Shown here in pieces: positions 25,278 to 33,839 of a stretch of 64,000 nucleotides of DNA. How positions within the stretch are numbered: position 1 is the first letter of the stretch; every line of letters starts with the position of its first letter. Both the position numbers and the translations under genes were made by a program. The notes beneath the pieces are model-generated. The model searched no databases. It was not told the DNA's origin and worked only from the letters and a program-made list of their open reading frames with translations. The DNA lies in contig JACKJR010000001.1 in the NCBI GenBank assembly GCA_020637855.1, positions 1,054,001-1,118,000 of the forward strand, read 5' to 3'. The stretch comes from Rhodobiaceae bacterium. GTDB taxonomy: Bacteria; Pseudomonadota; Alphaproteobacteria; Rhizobiales; Tepidamorphaceae.

Positions 25278-26314
25278 GCGTTCACGAAGTCCGGTTTGAT
25301 CGAGGAAGACCGCTCCAGCCATGCCGGCACGGGCAGGTCTTTGGAACGCAGGAAGTCTGCGTTGTAGAGCTTGGACTGGTAGCGCGAGCCATGGTCGCAC
25401 AGCACCGTGACAATGGTCTTGCCGGGACCCATCTCCTTCGCCAGCCGGACGGCGCCGGCGATATTGATGGCGCTCGATCCGCCAAGCAGCAGTCCTTCGG
25501 TGTCTGCAAGCTCGAAAAGTCCCGGCATCGCTTCCTCATCAGGGATGAGGAAAGCGGTGTCGACCGGGATACCGTCGATCACCGGGGTCTTGCGCCCCAG
25601 TCCGATGCCTTCTGCAACCGAACCGCCTTCGGACGCCTTGGCTTCACCGGCTGTGAACAGTGAATACATCGCCGCGCCGCGCGGGTCTGCGCAGCCGATA
25701 ACGATGTCCTTGTTCTGCTCCTTCAGGAAGGTCGAAACGCCGGCAAGCGTACCCCCCGTACCCACAGAGCAGATGAAACCATCGACCTTGCCCTCGGTGT
25801 CGCCCCAGATTTCCGGCCCGGTGGTGACATAATGCGCCTTGCGGTTGTCGAGATTGTTCCATTGATCAGCGAACAGGACGCCGTTGGGTTCGCTTTCCCG
25901 CAACCGGTCGGCCATCCGGCGTGCCACGTGCTGATAATTGTCCGGATCGGAGTAGGGCTTCGCAGGCACCTGCACCAGTTCGGCGCCGGCAAGCTGCAGC
26001 GTGTCCTTCTTTTCCTGGCTCTGGGTATCGGGAATGACGATCACGGTGCGATAGCCGCGTGCGCGCGCAACGAGGGCAATACCGATGCCGGTGTTGCCGG
26101 CGGTGCCCTCGACGATGAGGCCGCCGGGATTCAGGTCACCCCGCGCTTCGGCTTCCAAAATCATCTGCCGGCCCGGGCGGTCCTTCACCGAGCCGCCAGG
26201 GTTCATGAACTCGGCCTTGCCGAGAATCGTGCAGCCGGTTTCCTCCGACACCTTGCGCAGTTTGATGAGCGGCGTATTGCCGATCGTCCCGACGATGTCT
26301 TCATGGAAATTCAT
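25274..26314 (-). CDS. Cysteine synthase family PLP enzyme
   Basis: A 346-residue fold type II PLP enzyme. The PLP Lys is in GGSVKDR near residue 46, the phosphate loop GTAGNTG near 71-77, and GTGGTLAG near 184-191. It resembles the alphaproteobacterial CysK group (about 340-345 residues), which joins sulfide to O-acetylserine; a cystathionine beta-synthase-like activity is possible because the motif reads KDR and the C-terminal region is longer than in E. coli CysK. The ATG at 26312-26314 starts the family motif MNFHEDIVGTIGNTPLI. It is the first gene of a three-gene operon with AlaX and sseA. Confidence 0.85.
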   Translation of the reverse strand: MNFHEDIVGTIGNTPLIKLRKVSEETGCTILGKAEFMNPGGSVKDRPGRQMILEAEARGDLNPGGLIVEGTAGNTGIGIALVARARGYRTVIVIPDTQSQEKKDTLQLAGAELVQVPAKPYSDPDNYQHVARRMADRLRESEPNGVLFADQWNNLDNRKAHYVTTGPEIWGDTEGKVDGFICSVGTGGTLAGVSTFLKEQNKDIVIGCADPRGAAMYSLFTAGEAKASEGGSVAEGIGLGRKTPVIDGIPVDTAFLIPDEEAMPGLFELADTEGLLLGGSSAINIAGAVRLAKEMGPGKTIVTVLCDHGSRYQSKLYNADFLRSKDLPVPAWLERSSSIKPDFVNA

Positions 26315-26434
26315 ATGGCTCGCTCCGCATCCTTCAATCCTCAAAGAGCGCGCGACGGTAGCCTTGTCAAATCGGAGCGGCAACCATGCGAAGGCGCATG
26401 GCAGCCAAATCCTCGTGATTATGTGCCCGCTGGT

Positions 26435-27898
26435 TCATTTGCCATTGTTAAGCGCCTTGAATACCGCGAGCGCGCGGTTGCGCGCGTAAGCATGATCGAC
26501 GATGCGTTCCGGATAGGTTTGACCCGGTTTGACGCCTGCGTCCGACAGAATGTCATCCGGTGCGTCCCAGGGTCTGTGGATGTATTTCGCCGGTAGACGG
26601 CCAAGCTCGGGCACGAACTTGCGGACATAGTCGCCGTCAGGATCGTGCTTCTCGCCCTGCAGGACCGGATTGAATATCCGAAAGAAAGGCGCGGCATCGG
26701 CGCCGCTGCCTGCCACCCACTGCCAGCTTGCCGCATTGTTTGCGTGATCGGCATCCACAAGCGTCTCCCAGAACCACGCTTCGCCTGCGCGCCAGTGGAT
26801 CATCAAATCCTTGATCAGAAAGGAGGCGGCGATCATGCGCACCCGGTTATGCATGGTGCCATGCCGCCACAACTCGCGCATGCCGGCATCCACGATCGGA
26901 TAGCCGGTCATGCCTTGCTGCCAGGCCTTCAGACCTTCATCGTCATTGCGCCATGGAAAACCGTCGAACTTCGCCTGCAGGTTTTCCTTCGGCAGGTCGG
27001 GGAAGTGATAGAGCAGGTGGTGGGAAAACTCCCGCCAGCCCACTTCGGCGAGGAACTTGTCGGCGTCGCGCTCGCTGACATCGCCGCTGTCGCGGGCCTG
27101 CGAAACGGCACAAGCGATCATTTGCGGCGAGATCTCGCCGAAACGCAGGTGTGGAGACAGCCGCGACGTGTTCTCGCGGTCGGGCCGGTCGCGCAGCCGG
27201 GCATAGCCGCCGATGCCATCGGACAGGAAGGCCTTGAGCCGCTCTCGTGCGCCGGCCTCGCCGGGCTGCCAGAGATCGGGAAATTCACGGGCCCAATCCG
27301 GTTCCGGGGCCGTTGGAAGCAGGCCCCAGCCGTCAAGACTGTCGCTTTCCATGCCTTCAGCAGTGCAAGCGGGAAACTGCGGAGCCGCGAAAGGTTCAGT
27401 GCGCCAGCCTCGTTCCCTGACAGCCTTCCAGAACGGCGTGAAAACCTTGTAGGGGCCGCCGCTGCCGGTTTTCATCTCCCAGGGCTCAATCAGCAGGTTT
27501 CCCGGGTGGCTGACCGCCGTGATGCCGCAATCCGTCAGCACCTGTTTGGTGGCTGTGTCGCAGGCAATCCCGCCGGGGCTGTAGCGTCTGTTCCAGTGCA
27601 CCTGCGTGGCGCCGGACCGATTGACAACATCAAGAAGGGTTTCAGTGGATTTTCCGCGCCGCAGGATCAGGCGCGCGCCGCGTTCTAAAAGCGCGTCCGA
27701 CAGCGCTTCCAGGCTCTTGTGCAGCCACCAGCGCGCCGCGCCACCCAACGGACGTAAGCCTTCGGATTGTTCATCGAGGATATACAACGCGACAATCCCG
27801 CCGCCGCATTTCAAAGCAGCAGCCAGTGCGGGATTGTCATCAAGCCTCAGGTCCTCGCGGAACCAGACAATTGCAGGCCCTTTATGTGTTTCGCTCAT
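26435..27898 (-). CDS. phrB: Deoxyribodipyrimidine photolyase
   Basis: A 487-residue FAD enzyme that reverses UV-made cyclobutane pyrimidine dimers using blue light. The N-terminal alpha/beta antenna domain (WFREDLRLDDNPAL) and C-terminal FAD domain are both complete (TSRLSPHLRFGEISP, WREFSHHLLYHFP, GYPIVDAGMRELW, MHNRVRMIAASFLIKDL, then the WFWETL-DADHANNAASWQW region). The ATG at 27896-27898 gives MSETHKGP; sixteen earlier codons are in frame but unlikely. It is a separate transcription unit from cysteine synthase, 120 bases away. Confidence 0.93.
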   Translation of the reverse strand: MSETHKGPAIVWFREDLRLDDNPALAAALKCGGGIVALYILDEQSEGLRPLGGAARWWLHKSLEALSDALLERGARLILRRGKSTETLLDVVNRSGATQVHWNRRYSPGGIACDTATKQVLTDCGITAVSHPGNLLIEPWEMKTGSGGPYKVFTPFWKAVRERGWRTEPFAAPQFPACTAEGMESDSLDGWGLLPTAPEPDWAREFPDLWQPGEAGARERLKAFLSDGIGGYARLRDRPDRENTSRLSPHLRFGEISPQMIACAVSQARDSGDVSERDADKFLAEVGWREFSHHLLYHFPDLPKENLQAKFDGFPWRNDDEGLKAWQQGMTGYPIVDAGMRELWRHGTMHNRVRMIAASFLIKDLMIHWRAGEAWFWETLVDADHANNAASWQWVAGSGADAAPFFRIFNPVLQGEKHDPDGDYVRKFVPELGRLPAKYIHRPWDAPDDILSDAGVKPGQTYPERIVDHAYARNRALAVFKALNNGK

Positions 27899-27992
27899 GC
27901 CGTGATGAATTTGGCGGGTTTTGCCGTGCTTTGCGAGAGCAGCCATGAAAAAGGCCCGGTTCGCGTTGTACGAACCGGGCCTGTTTGCGATT

Positions 27993-28069
27993 TGGCTCCC
28001 CGGGCCGGACTCGAACCAGCGACCCAGCGGTTAACAGCCGCTTGCTCTACCAACTGAGCTACCGGGGAA
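27993..28069 (-). tRNA. tRNA-Asn (anticodon GTT), CCA encoded
   Basis: The complementary strand begins TTCCCCGGTAGCTCAGTTGG, has anticodon loop CTGTTAA and T-arm CTGGTTCGAGTCCGG, and ends in CCA. Confidence 0.95.
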
Positions 28070-28184
28070 TGTCAAATCAGGGCCGCGGTAATAGCAGAGC
28101 AAACGGCATTTGCAAACCTTTTCGCCCCTTCACGCAAACCCCATCTGGAAACAATCGGAATTTCAAGGCCTGGAACAAATATCG

Positions 28185-28481
28185 ATGCCAGTCACAGAGG
28201 TCAGCGACACGGGCGCAACGGGCGGCAAACCGCGCAGCGTCCGCGTCGGAAAATATGAAATTACACTGCCGGCGAGCCGTATCGCGCGTGTTCTGCTTGG
28301 GCTTGGTCTGATTCTGGGGGGACTGCTCGGATTCCTCCCCGTTCTGGGATTCTGGATGGTGCCCTTGGGGGTTCTCGTCTTGTCTGCCGACTTCGCAATC
28401 ATGCGCCGTATGAGGCGAAAGGGCGCGGTAATGCTGCGAAATGGCGTAAACCGGATTAACGGGAAAAAGGGCAGGCGGTGA
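28185..28481 (+). CDS. Small membrane protein, PGPGW-like
   Basis: A 98-residue protein with a polar N-terminus (PVTEVSDTGATGGKPRSVRV), a long hydrophobic hairpin (LLGLGLILGGLLGFLPVLGF, then WMVPLGVLVLSADF) and a very basic C-terminus (MRRMRRKG, NGKKGRR). The hydrophobic pattern resembles the PGPGW transmembrane family, but the motif itself is degenerate (FLPVLGFW). I start at the ATG at 28185, the first with a polar rather than random upstream sequence. The function is unknown. Confidence 0.6.
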   Translation: MPVTEVSDTGATGGKPRSVRVGKYEITLPASRIARVLLGLGLILGGLLGFLPVLGFWMVPLGVLVLSADFAIMRRMRRKGAVMLRNGVNRINGKKGRR

Positions 28482-28569
28482 ACCTGTTCATAATGGTCAA
28501 TCCGCTTGGCCCGGCCCTGTTATCCCCTTATGCTTTTCGCCAATATCGGCGTCGGGCAGGGGAACCGGA

Positions 28570-29667
28570 TTGGCGGGAAAACAGCCGGCAACCGCAATCG
28601 AGGCGCGGGGCATTTCCAAGGTTTTCGGATCGGGGCAGAACGAAACCCGGGCGCTCGACGATGTTTCCATGCAAATCCGTCCAAACGAGTTCTTCACGCT
28701 CCTTGGGCCATCGGGCTGCGGCAAGACCACATTGCTGCGCATGGTTGCGGGGTTCGAGGTGCCGAACTCTGGCGCGGTATTTCTCGGCGATGAGGACATA
28801 ACCGGCACACCTCCGAACCGCAGGCCGGTGAACACGGTATTCCAGAACCATGCGCTGTTTCCTCATCTGAGCGTCGCCCGGAACGTTGCTTTCGGCCTGG
28901 AGATGCTGGGCAAACCGCGCAAGGAGATATCCGACACCGTCGCGCGCATGCTGGCGCTGGTGCGGATGGAACAATTCGCCAATCAGGCAACGAACCAGAT
29001 TTCAAAAAGCCAGAAACTTCGCGTTGCGCTTGCCCGCGCTCTTGCGCCGCGCCCCGAGGCTTTGCTGCTCGACGAGCCGCTCATCGCGCTGGATCACAAG
29101 TTGCGCAAGGAGATGCAGCTCGAACTGAAGCGCTTGCAGGCGGAAACCGGCATTGCCTTCGTCTTCGCGACGCAGGATCAGCAAGAAGCGCTGACGATGT
29201 CCGATCGCATCGCGGTGATGAATGCCGGGCACATGATTCAGATCGGGTCGCCTGAAGATATCTACAGCCGTCCCTCGGGACGCTTCGTTGCCAGCTTCAT
29301 CGGAGAATCGAATTTCTTCGAAGGCACGGTTCAAAGCGTGAAAGGCGATGTTGCCGACATCAGGATGCCGAGCGGCCACATCGTCACGGCGCGCCTTGGT
29401 GCAGCCAAACCGGAAGGCAGTGTGACCTTCGCGGTACGGCCGGAACACGTCCGCCTCGAACAGTTCGGCGTTGCCGGAACCATGCCTGCGAAAGTGACGC
29501 AAGCTGTCTATTCAGGCACGGATACCCATTGCCACCTGGAGCTCGATGGCGGTGAACGCCTTGTGGCGCGGCTGCAAAACGCCGCCAGCGGCGGGCCCGC
29601 CTATGACAAGGGCATGCGTGCCGGCGTCCGCTTCGACGAGGGCGCAGCCCACGTGCTGGCCGATTGA
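28570..29667 (+). CDS. potA: Polyamine-type ABC transporter ATP-binding protein with degenerate signature and switch motifs
   Basis: A 365-residue PotA/FbpC-class ATPase with a C-terminal TOBE domain (about 280-360). Walker A is normal (Lys52 in GPSGCGKTT), the Q-loop is VFQNHALFPH and Walker B is LLLDEP (Asp168, Glu169). However, the signature LSGGQ reads ISKSQ (144-148), the D-loop is IALD and the switch His of THDQ is Gln202 (TQDQ). The nucleotide codons are unambiguous. It may hydrolyse ATP poorly or need a partner. The start TTG at 28570 follows AGGGGAA. It is the first gene of a three-gene operon, overlapping potB by one base. Confidence 0.85.
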   Translation: MAGKQPATAIEARGISKVFGSGQNETRALDDVSMQIRPNEFFTLLGPSGCGKTTLLRMVAGFEVPNSGAVFLGDEDITGTPPNRRPVNTVFQNHALFPHLSVARNVAFGLEMLGKPRKEISDTVARMLALVRMEQFANQATNQISKSQKLRVALARALAPRPEALLLDEPLIALDHKLRKEMQLELKRLQAETGIAFVFATQDQQEALTMSDRIAVMNAGHMIQIGSPEDIYSRPSGRFVASFIGESNFFEGTVQSVKGDVADIRMPSGHIVTARLGAAKPEGSVTFAVRPEHVRLEQFGVAGTMPAKVTQAVYSGTDTHCHLELDGGERLVARLQNAASGGPAYDKGMRAGVRFDEGAAHVLAD

Positions 29668-30608
29668 TGGCGACCATGGAGACGAGCGCATCTTCTGCTT
29701 CAAACCATGAAGCGTTGGCCAACAGCCGGCGGACGCGCAACAGCTGGCTTCTCTCTCTGCCCGCTGTTTTGCTGTTGCTGATCGGTGCAAGCGGACCGCT
29801 TCTTGTCCTGCTGGTCTGCTCGTTCCTGGAGCCGGGCGATTATGGCGGCGTGATCTGGAAACCGGGCATCGAGGCATGGTTCAAGACCATCTTCAGCGAC
29901 GGCATCGGTGGGGATGCGATACAGCTTGCAGACGCTCACCTGCTGATATTCTGGCGCTCGGTGAAAGTGTCTCTGTTGACCGTGCTGGTCACTTTCGCTC
30001 TTGGGTTCCCCACGGCCTATTTCATCGCCACGCGTCCCAGGCCGCAACGCACAGTCTGGCTGTTCCTCATCACCATACCGTTCTGGTCCAGCCTGCTGAT
30101 CCGCACCATTGCCATTCTGGAAATGATCCGCGGCGAAGGGGTCATCAACACGTTGGCGATCTGGATCGGCTTCATCGATCAGCCCATGCAGATGCTCCAT
30201 ACGGAGGGCGCGGTGCTGCTCGGCATGGCATATGTCTATCTGCCGCTGATGGTGCTGCCGCTGCATGCCTCGATCGAGCGGTTCGATTTCCGCCTGCTTG
30301 AGGCTGGCTACGACCTTTATGCCAATCGCTGGCAGGTGTTCCGCCGCATCGTACTGCCGCTGGCCGGTCCGGGCATCGTGGCAGGTTCCATCCTCGTCTT
30401 CGTATCTTCGCTGGGCGCATATGTAACGCCGCGCGTGCTGGGCGGCGACGAAAGCGCGATGATTGCCAGCCTGATCGGATATCAGTTCAGCCAGGCAGAG
30501 AACTGGCCGCTCGGCGCGGCGCTAGCGATATTGCTGCTGGCTGCCGTGGCGATAGTTCTGGTGATCTTTATCCGAACTCTCTGCGCGGAGCGTGCCGATG
30601 ACCGATGA
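29667..30608 (+). CDS. potB: Polyamine-type ABC transporter permease (PotB class)
   Basis: A 313-residue permease with six predicted helices; the first is SLPAVLLLLIGASGPLLVLLV. A conserved periplasmic loop and the EAA motif (LLEAGYDLYANRWQVFRRIVLP) contact the ATPase. It is of the PotB/PotH family. The start ATG at 29667 overlaps the potA stop as TGATG. The C-terminus overlaps the potC start by 11 bases. The substrate is inferred only from family and from the neighbouring acetylpolyamine amidohydrolase. Confidence 0.87.
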   Translation: MATMETSASSASNHEALANSRRTRNSWLLSLPAVLLLLIGASGPLLVLLVCSFLEPGDYGGVIWKPGIEAWFKTIFSDGIGGDAIQLADAHLLIFWRSVKVSLLTVLVTFALGFPTAYFIATRPRPQRTVWLFLITIPFWSSLLIRTIAILEMIRGEGVINTLAIWIGFIDQPMQMLHTEGAVLLGMAYVYLPLMVLPLHASIERFDFRLLEAGYDLYANRWQVFRRIVLPLAGPGIVAGSILVFVSSLGAYVTPRVLGGDESAMIASLIGYQFSQAENWPLGAALAILLLAAVAIVLVIFIRTLCAERADDR

Positions 30609-31440
30609 GCACCCCGCAGCGGCCTTGCCCACGGGCAAACGCAGCATTTTCCCGGTGAAAACCATACCCGGCCTTTCCGCTGTTGCCGTGATCAGTATTG
30701 CCGTCCTCTACGCGCCGGTCTTCGCGCTGGTTGTCCACTCCTTCCATGCCGGGGATTCAGGCGCTCTCTGGCAGGGGTTTTCGCTCAAGTGGTATGTGGC
30801 GGCGCTGGAAAACCGGGAGGTGCGGGAAGCTTTCATGCGCTCACTCACCGTTGCGGCGTCAGCCTCTGCCATTGCCACTGTTGCAGCCACCATGGCAGCG
30901 GTCGCGCGGACGCGCACGTTTCCCGGACGTACAGCCATACATCTGCTGATCAACCAACCGGTGATGATGCCCGAAATCATCATGGCCGCCGCGTTGCTGA
31001 TCGTTTTCGCCTCGATCAAGGCCGCCACAGGCTACGCCGGCCTTGGCTACCTCATCCTCGCTCATGCCGCATTTTGCGTGCCAGTCGCATATTTGCCGGT
31101 CCGAGCGAGGCTGGAAAGCATCGATCTCAACCTGGAAATGGCCGCCGCCGACCTCTACGCCACGCCATGGCAAGCCTTCAGGCGCATCACGCTGCCGCTA
31201 ATGGCACCCGGCATCGCCGCAGGTGCGATACTGGCTTTCGTGATCTCGCTGGATGATGTGATCATCAGCGAATTCGTGAAGGCGGCGGGGCAGGACACCT
31301 TGCCGACTTACATGCTCGGCCAACTGCGCCAGACGGTCACGCCCGAGATCAACGCCATATCCACGGCGCTCATCGCGCTGACCGCGATACTGCTCTGCAT
31401 TTTCTTTGTTCTGAGCCCGACGCGGGAGCGCAAATCCTGA
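30598..31440 (+). CDS. potC: Polyamine-type ABC transporter permease (PotC class)
   Basis: A 280-residue second permease subunit with about six helices (AVAVISIAVLYAPVFALVV onward) and the EAA loop MAAADLYATPWQAFRRITLP. The segment FVISLDDVIISEFV is typical of PotC/PotI. The ATG at 30598 is used; a GTG at 30592 is in frame. No gene for a periplasmic PotD-type binding protein follows; the next gene is convergent, starting 25 bases later. Confidence 0.87.
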   Translation: MTDEHPAAALPTGKRSIFPVKTIPGLSAVAVISIAVLYAPVFALVVHSFHAGDSGALWQGFSLKWYVAALENREVREAFMRSLTVAASASAIATVAATMAAVARTRTFPGRTAIHLLINQPVMMPEIIMAAALLIVFASIKAATGYAGLGYLILAHAAFCVPVAYLPVRARLESIDLNLEMAAADLYATPWQAFRRITLPLMAPGIAAGAILAFVISLDDVIISEFVKAAGQDTLPTYMLGQLRQTVTPEINAISTALIALTAILLCIFFVLSPTRERKS

Positions 31441-31465
31441 CCGCAAGCTCTGTCACCATAAGTTT

Positions 31466-32494
31466 TCAGGCTCCCAGAAAGCCTTCCAGCACGTTCACGG
31501 TGTTGATGCCAACCGCCTCGATGGCATAACCGCCTTCCATGCAGAAGACGGTCGGAAGGCCAAGCGTCCCGATGCGGCGGCCGCAATCGGTAAAGTCTTC
31601 GCAGGTCAGTTTGAAGAAACTGATCGGGTCTTCCTTGAAGGCATCGACACCGAGCGAAATCACAAGCGCTTCCGCACCGAACTTGGCCGTGCGTGCAATG
31701 GCATCGTCGAGCGCCTGGCTCCAAACGTCGTAGCGCGTTCCGGGAGGCATCGGATAATTCGCTGTCGTACCCGCGCCGCCGCCCGCGCCGGTTTCGTCGC
31801 TGTAACCGAGAAAATAGGGAAACGCATCTTCAGGCTGGCCGTGCAGTGACGCGAAGAACACATCGCCACGATCGTAGAAAATATCCTGTGTGCCGTTGCC
31901 GTGGTGAAAATCGATGTCGAGCACCGCGACATGTGCTGCACCGCCATCGATGAACATCTGCGCGGCGACGGCTGCGTTGTTGATGAAGCAATAACCGCCA
32001 TACATGTCGATTGCCGCGTGATGGCCCGGCGGACGGCAAAGGGCAAAGGCTGCCCGCGCACCGGATGCAACGTGTTTCTGTGCCGATTGTGCCGAGGCGC
32101 AAGATGACAGGGCCGCCTCCCAGGTGCCAGCGGTCATGGCCGTCTCGCAGGCAAGCGCGTAATAGCCGACCTTGCCATCGATATGGTCGGGACAGCGCGC
32201 CTGCATCCGCCGGGCGGGGAAGGCGGTCGGCATGATTTCTCCGGCAAAGCCGGCGGCCTTCCATTCATCCCAGGCGGTTTCCAGAAACGACACATAGCCG
32301 GCGTCGTGCAGCTCGAGAATCGGTTTCCGGTCCGCTTCGTCCGGGGCGACAGGGGCGTCGAAACCGCGCTCGCGCAATCGGTTGAGGATGTATTCCGCGC
32401 GCGATGGCCGCTCGAAAGGGGTGACGAATTCCCCGCCGGACAATTCCGCCTGTGGAAAATGCAGGCGGTGCTTTTCGCTGAAGAAGGTTTTCAT
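31466..32494 (-). CDS. Acetylpolyamine amidohydrolase (histone deacetylase family)
   Basis: A 342-residue zinc enzyme close in size and motif order to Mycoplana ramosa AphA (341). Catalytic His pair in RPPGHHA, zinc ligands in DIDFHHGNG and in SLGVDAF, and the Gly-Gly-Tyr gate EGGYAI are all present. The N-terminus KTFFSEKHRLHFPQAELSGG-type sequence matches the AphA start. It removes acetyl groups from acetylputrescine or acetylspermidine so the amines can be used. It is convergent with the polyamine-type transporter operon, fitting a shared role. An in-frame ATG at 32504-32506 is an alternative start. Confidence 0.9.
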   Translation of the reverse strand: MKTFFSEKHRLHFPQAELSGGEFVTPFERPSRAEYILNRLRERGFDAPVAPDEADRKPILELHDAGYVSFLETAWDEWKAAGFAGEIMPTAFPARRMQARCPDHIDGKVGYYALACETAMTAGTWEAALSSCASAQSAQKHVASGARAAFALCRPPGHHAAIDMYGGYCFINNAAVAAQMFIDGGAAHVAVLDIDFHHGNGTQDIFYDRGDVFFASLHGQPEDAFPYFLGYSDETGAGGGAGTTANYPMPPGTRYDVWSQALDDAIARTAKFGAEALVISLGVDAFKEDPISFFKLTCEDFTDCGRRIGTLGLPTVFCMEGGYAIEAVGINTVNVLEGFLGA

Positions 32495-32664
32495 GCCTGA
32501 AGCCATCTGGTTGCGTCGACAGAGGCTGAAGCTAACCGCCTATTCGGTTTTGTGACAATTGCGAAGGCCGGAGGAACTGGTGCTACTTGCTTTTAACCTC
32601 TTCGCTGGCATAGAAAGCGACCTCGCCGGCGCCACCACGTTTCGCCGGCTTCTCCATGGTTCAG

Positions 32665-32738
32665 GGCCACGTGGCGGAGTGGTGACGCAGCGGACTGCAA
32701 ATCCGTATACCCCGGTTCGATTCCGGGCGTGGCCTCCA
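32665..32738 (+). tRNA. tRNA-Cys (anticodon GCA), CCA encoded
   Basis: A cloverleaf starts GGCCACGTGGCGGAGTGG, with anticodon loop CTGCAAA, T-arm CGGTTCGATTCCG and a closing CCA. Confidence 0.95.
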
Positions 32739-32892
32739 TGAGCTCTTATATCTCATTCCGGAATGGATTTTTTCCTTTGCTGGCACCAAGCAACGGTTGA
32801 GGCTTGGCGCGGAGCGGACTATGACGTTCATGCAGACGGCGCCAAGGCAGGGCCGTCATGGCGCATCAATAGGGTCCGGGGGCAGGAAACCG

Positions 32893-33555
32893 ATGGATTA
32901 CAAAGCTGCACGCGAACGCATGGTCGACAACCAGCTTCGGCCGAACGCAGTCACGGACACGCGCATCCTGACCACGATGCTTGGCGTGGAGCGTGAAAAA
33001 TTCGTTCCCGCATCTCTGCACAACATGGCCTATCTGGATGAGGACCTTCCGCTTGACGGCGAAGGCGGCGCAGCCCGGTTCCTGATGGAGCCCATGACCT
33101 TCGCCAAGCTCGTCCAGCTTGCAGGCATAGGCGCAGACGACCTCGTTCTCGATGTCGGCGTGGTAACCGGGTACACGTCTGCCGTGATTTCCCGCTTTTG
33201 CGGCGCCGTGGTCGGTCTTGAGGTGGACGAGAACCTTGCCACCCGCGCAACGGATGTCCTGGCTGGAGAAGGCTTCGACAACGTCGCCATTTTCGCCGGA
33301 CCGCTGGAAGCCGGGTTCGCTTCACAGGGACCCTACGATGTCATCGTCCTGGAAGGTGCCGTCGAACAGGTTCCGGAGGGTTTCTTCGGGCAATTGCGCG
33401 AAGGCGGGCGGCTTGTCGCAGTCGTGCAGGATGGGCCGATCGGGCGCGCCACGCTCTTCGTCAAGACGGACGGGCGCATCAGCAGCTCCATTGCATTCGA
33501 CGCAAATATCCAGCCCCTCCCGGGTTTTGCCCGCACGCCTGAATTCGTCTTCTAG
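32893..33555 (+). CDS. Protein-L-isoaspartate O-methyltransferase-like protein
   Basis: A 220-residue class I SAM methyltransferase-like protein of the short alphaproteobacterial Pcm group. It starts MDYKAARERMVDNQLRPNAV, and has FLMEPMTFAKLVQLA in place of the TISxPY-like catalytic loop. Motif I reads VLDVGVVTGY, where active Pcm has (E/D)xGxGxGY. The motif that follows (GLEVDENLA) is conserved, as is VLEGAVEQVPE. The ATG at 32893 follows GCAGGAAAC. It stands immediately upstream of tolC, an arrangement common in rhizobia. Repair activity is uncertain because of the changed glycine loop. Confidence 0.8.
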   Translation: MDYKAARERMVDNQLRPNAVTDTRILTTMLGVEREKFVPASLHNMAYLDEDLPLDGEGGAARFLMEPMTFAKLVQLAGIGADDLVLDVGVVTGYTSAVISRFCGAVVGLEVDENLATRATDVLAGEGFDNVAIFAGPLEAGFASQGPYDVIVLEGAVEQVPEGFFGQLREGGRLVAVVQDGPIGRATLFVKTDGRISSSIAFDANIQPLPGFARTPEFVF

Positions 33556-33839
33556 CCGCCCGCAACTTCCACGCTTCATACGCGCATGCATGTGGCGCAT
33601 TTGCGCCATGCGGCCGGGAAACCCGCGAGCAGGCACCTGTTGTCTTGCATTCGAAAAAAGCCGGACTAGGGTGGTCGGGCTCGGCGACCGCCATAGATAC
33701 TGCTTGCCTTTGAGTGCTGGCAAAGCAGAGACACGCGCGAGGTCGGCAGGGCGAGAGTTGGTCGATGGAAAGCGGCAGCGGCTGGATAGACAAAGCCGCG
33801 CCCTTCCGGAACAGGGCTGCTGTACGGGAGTAGTACGGG

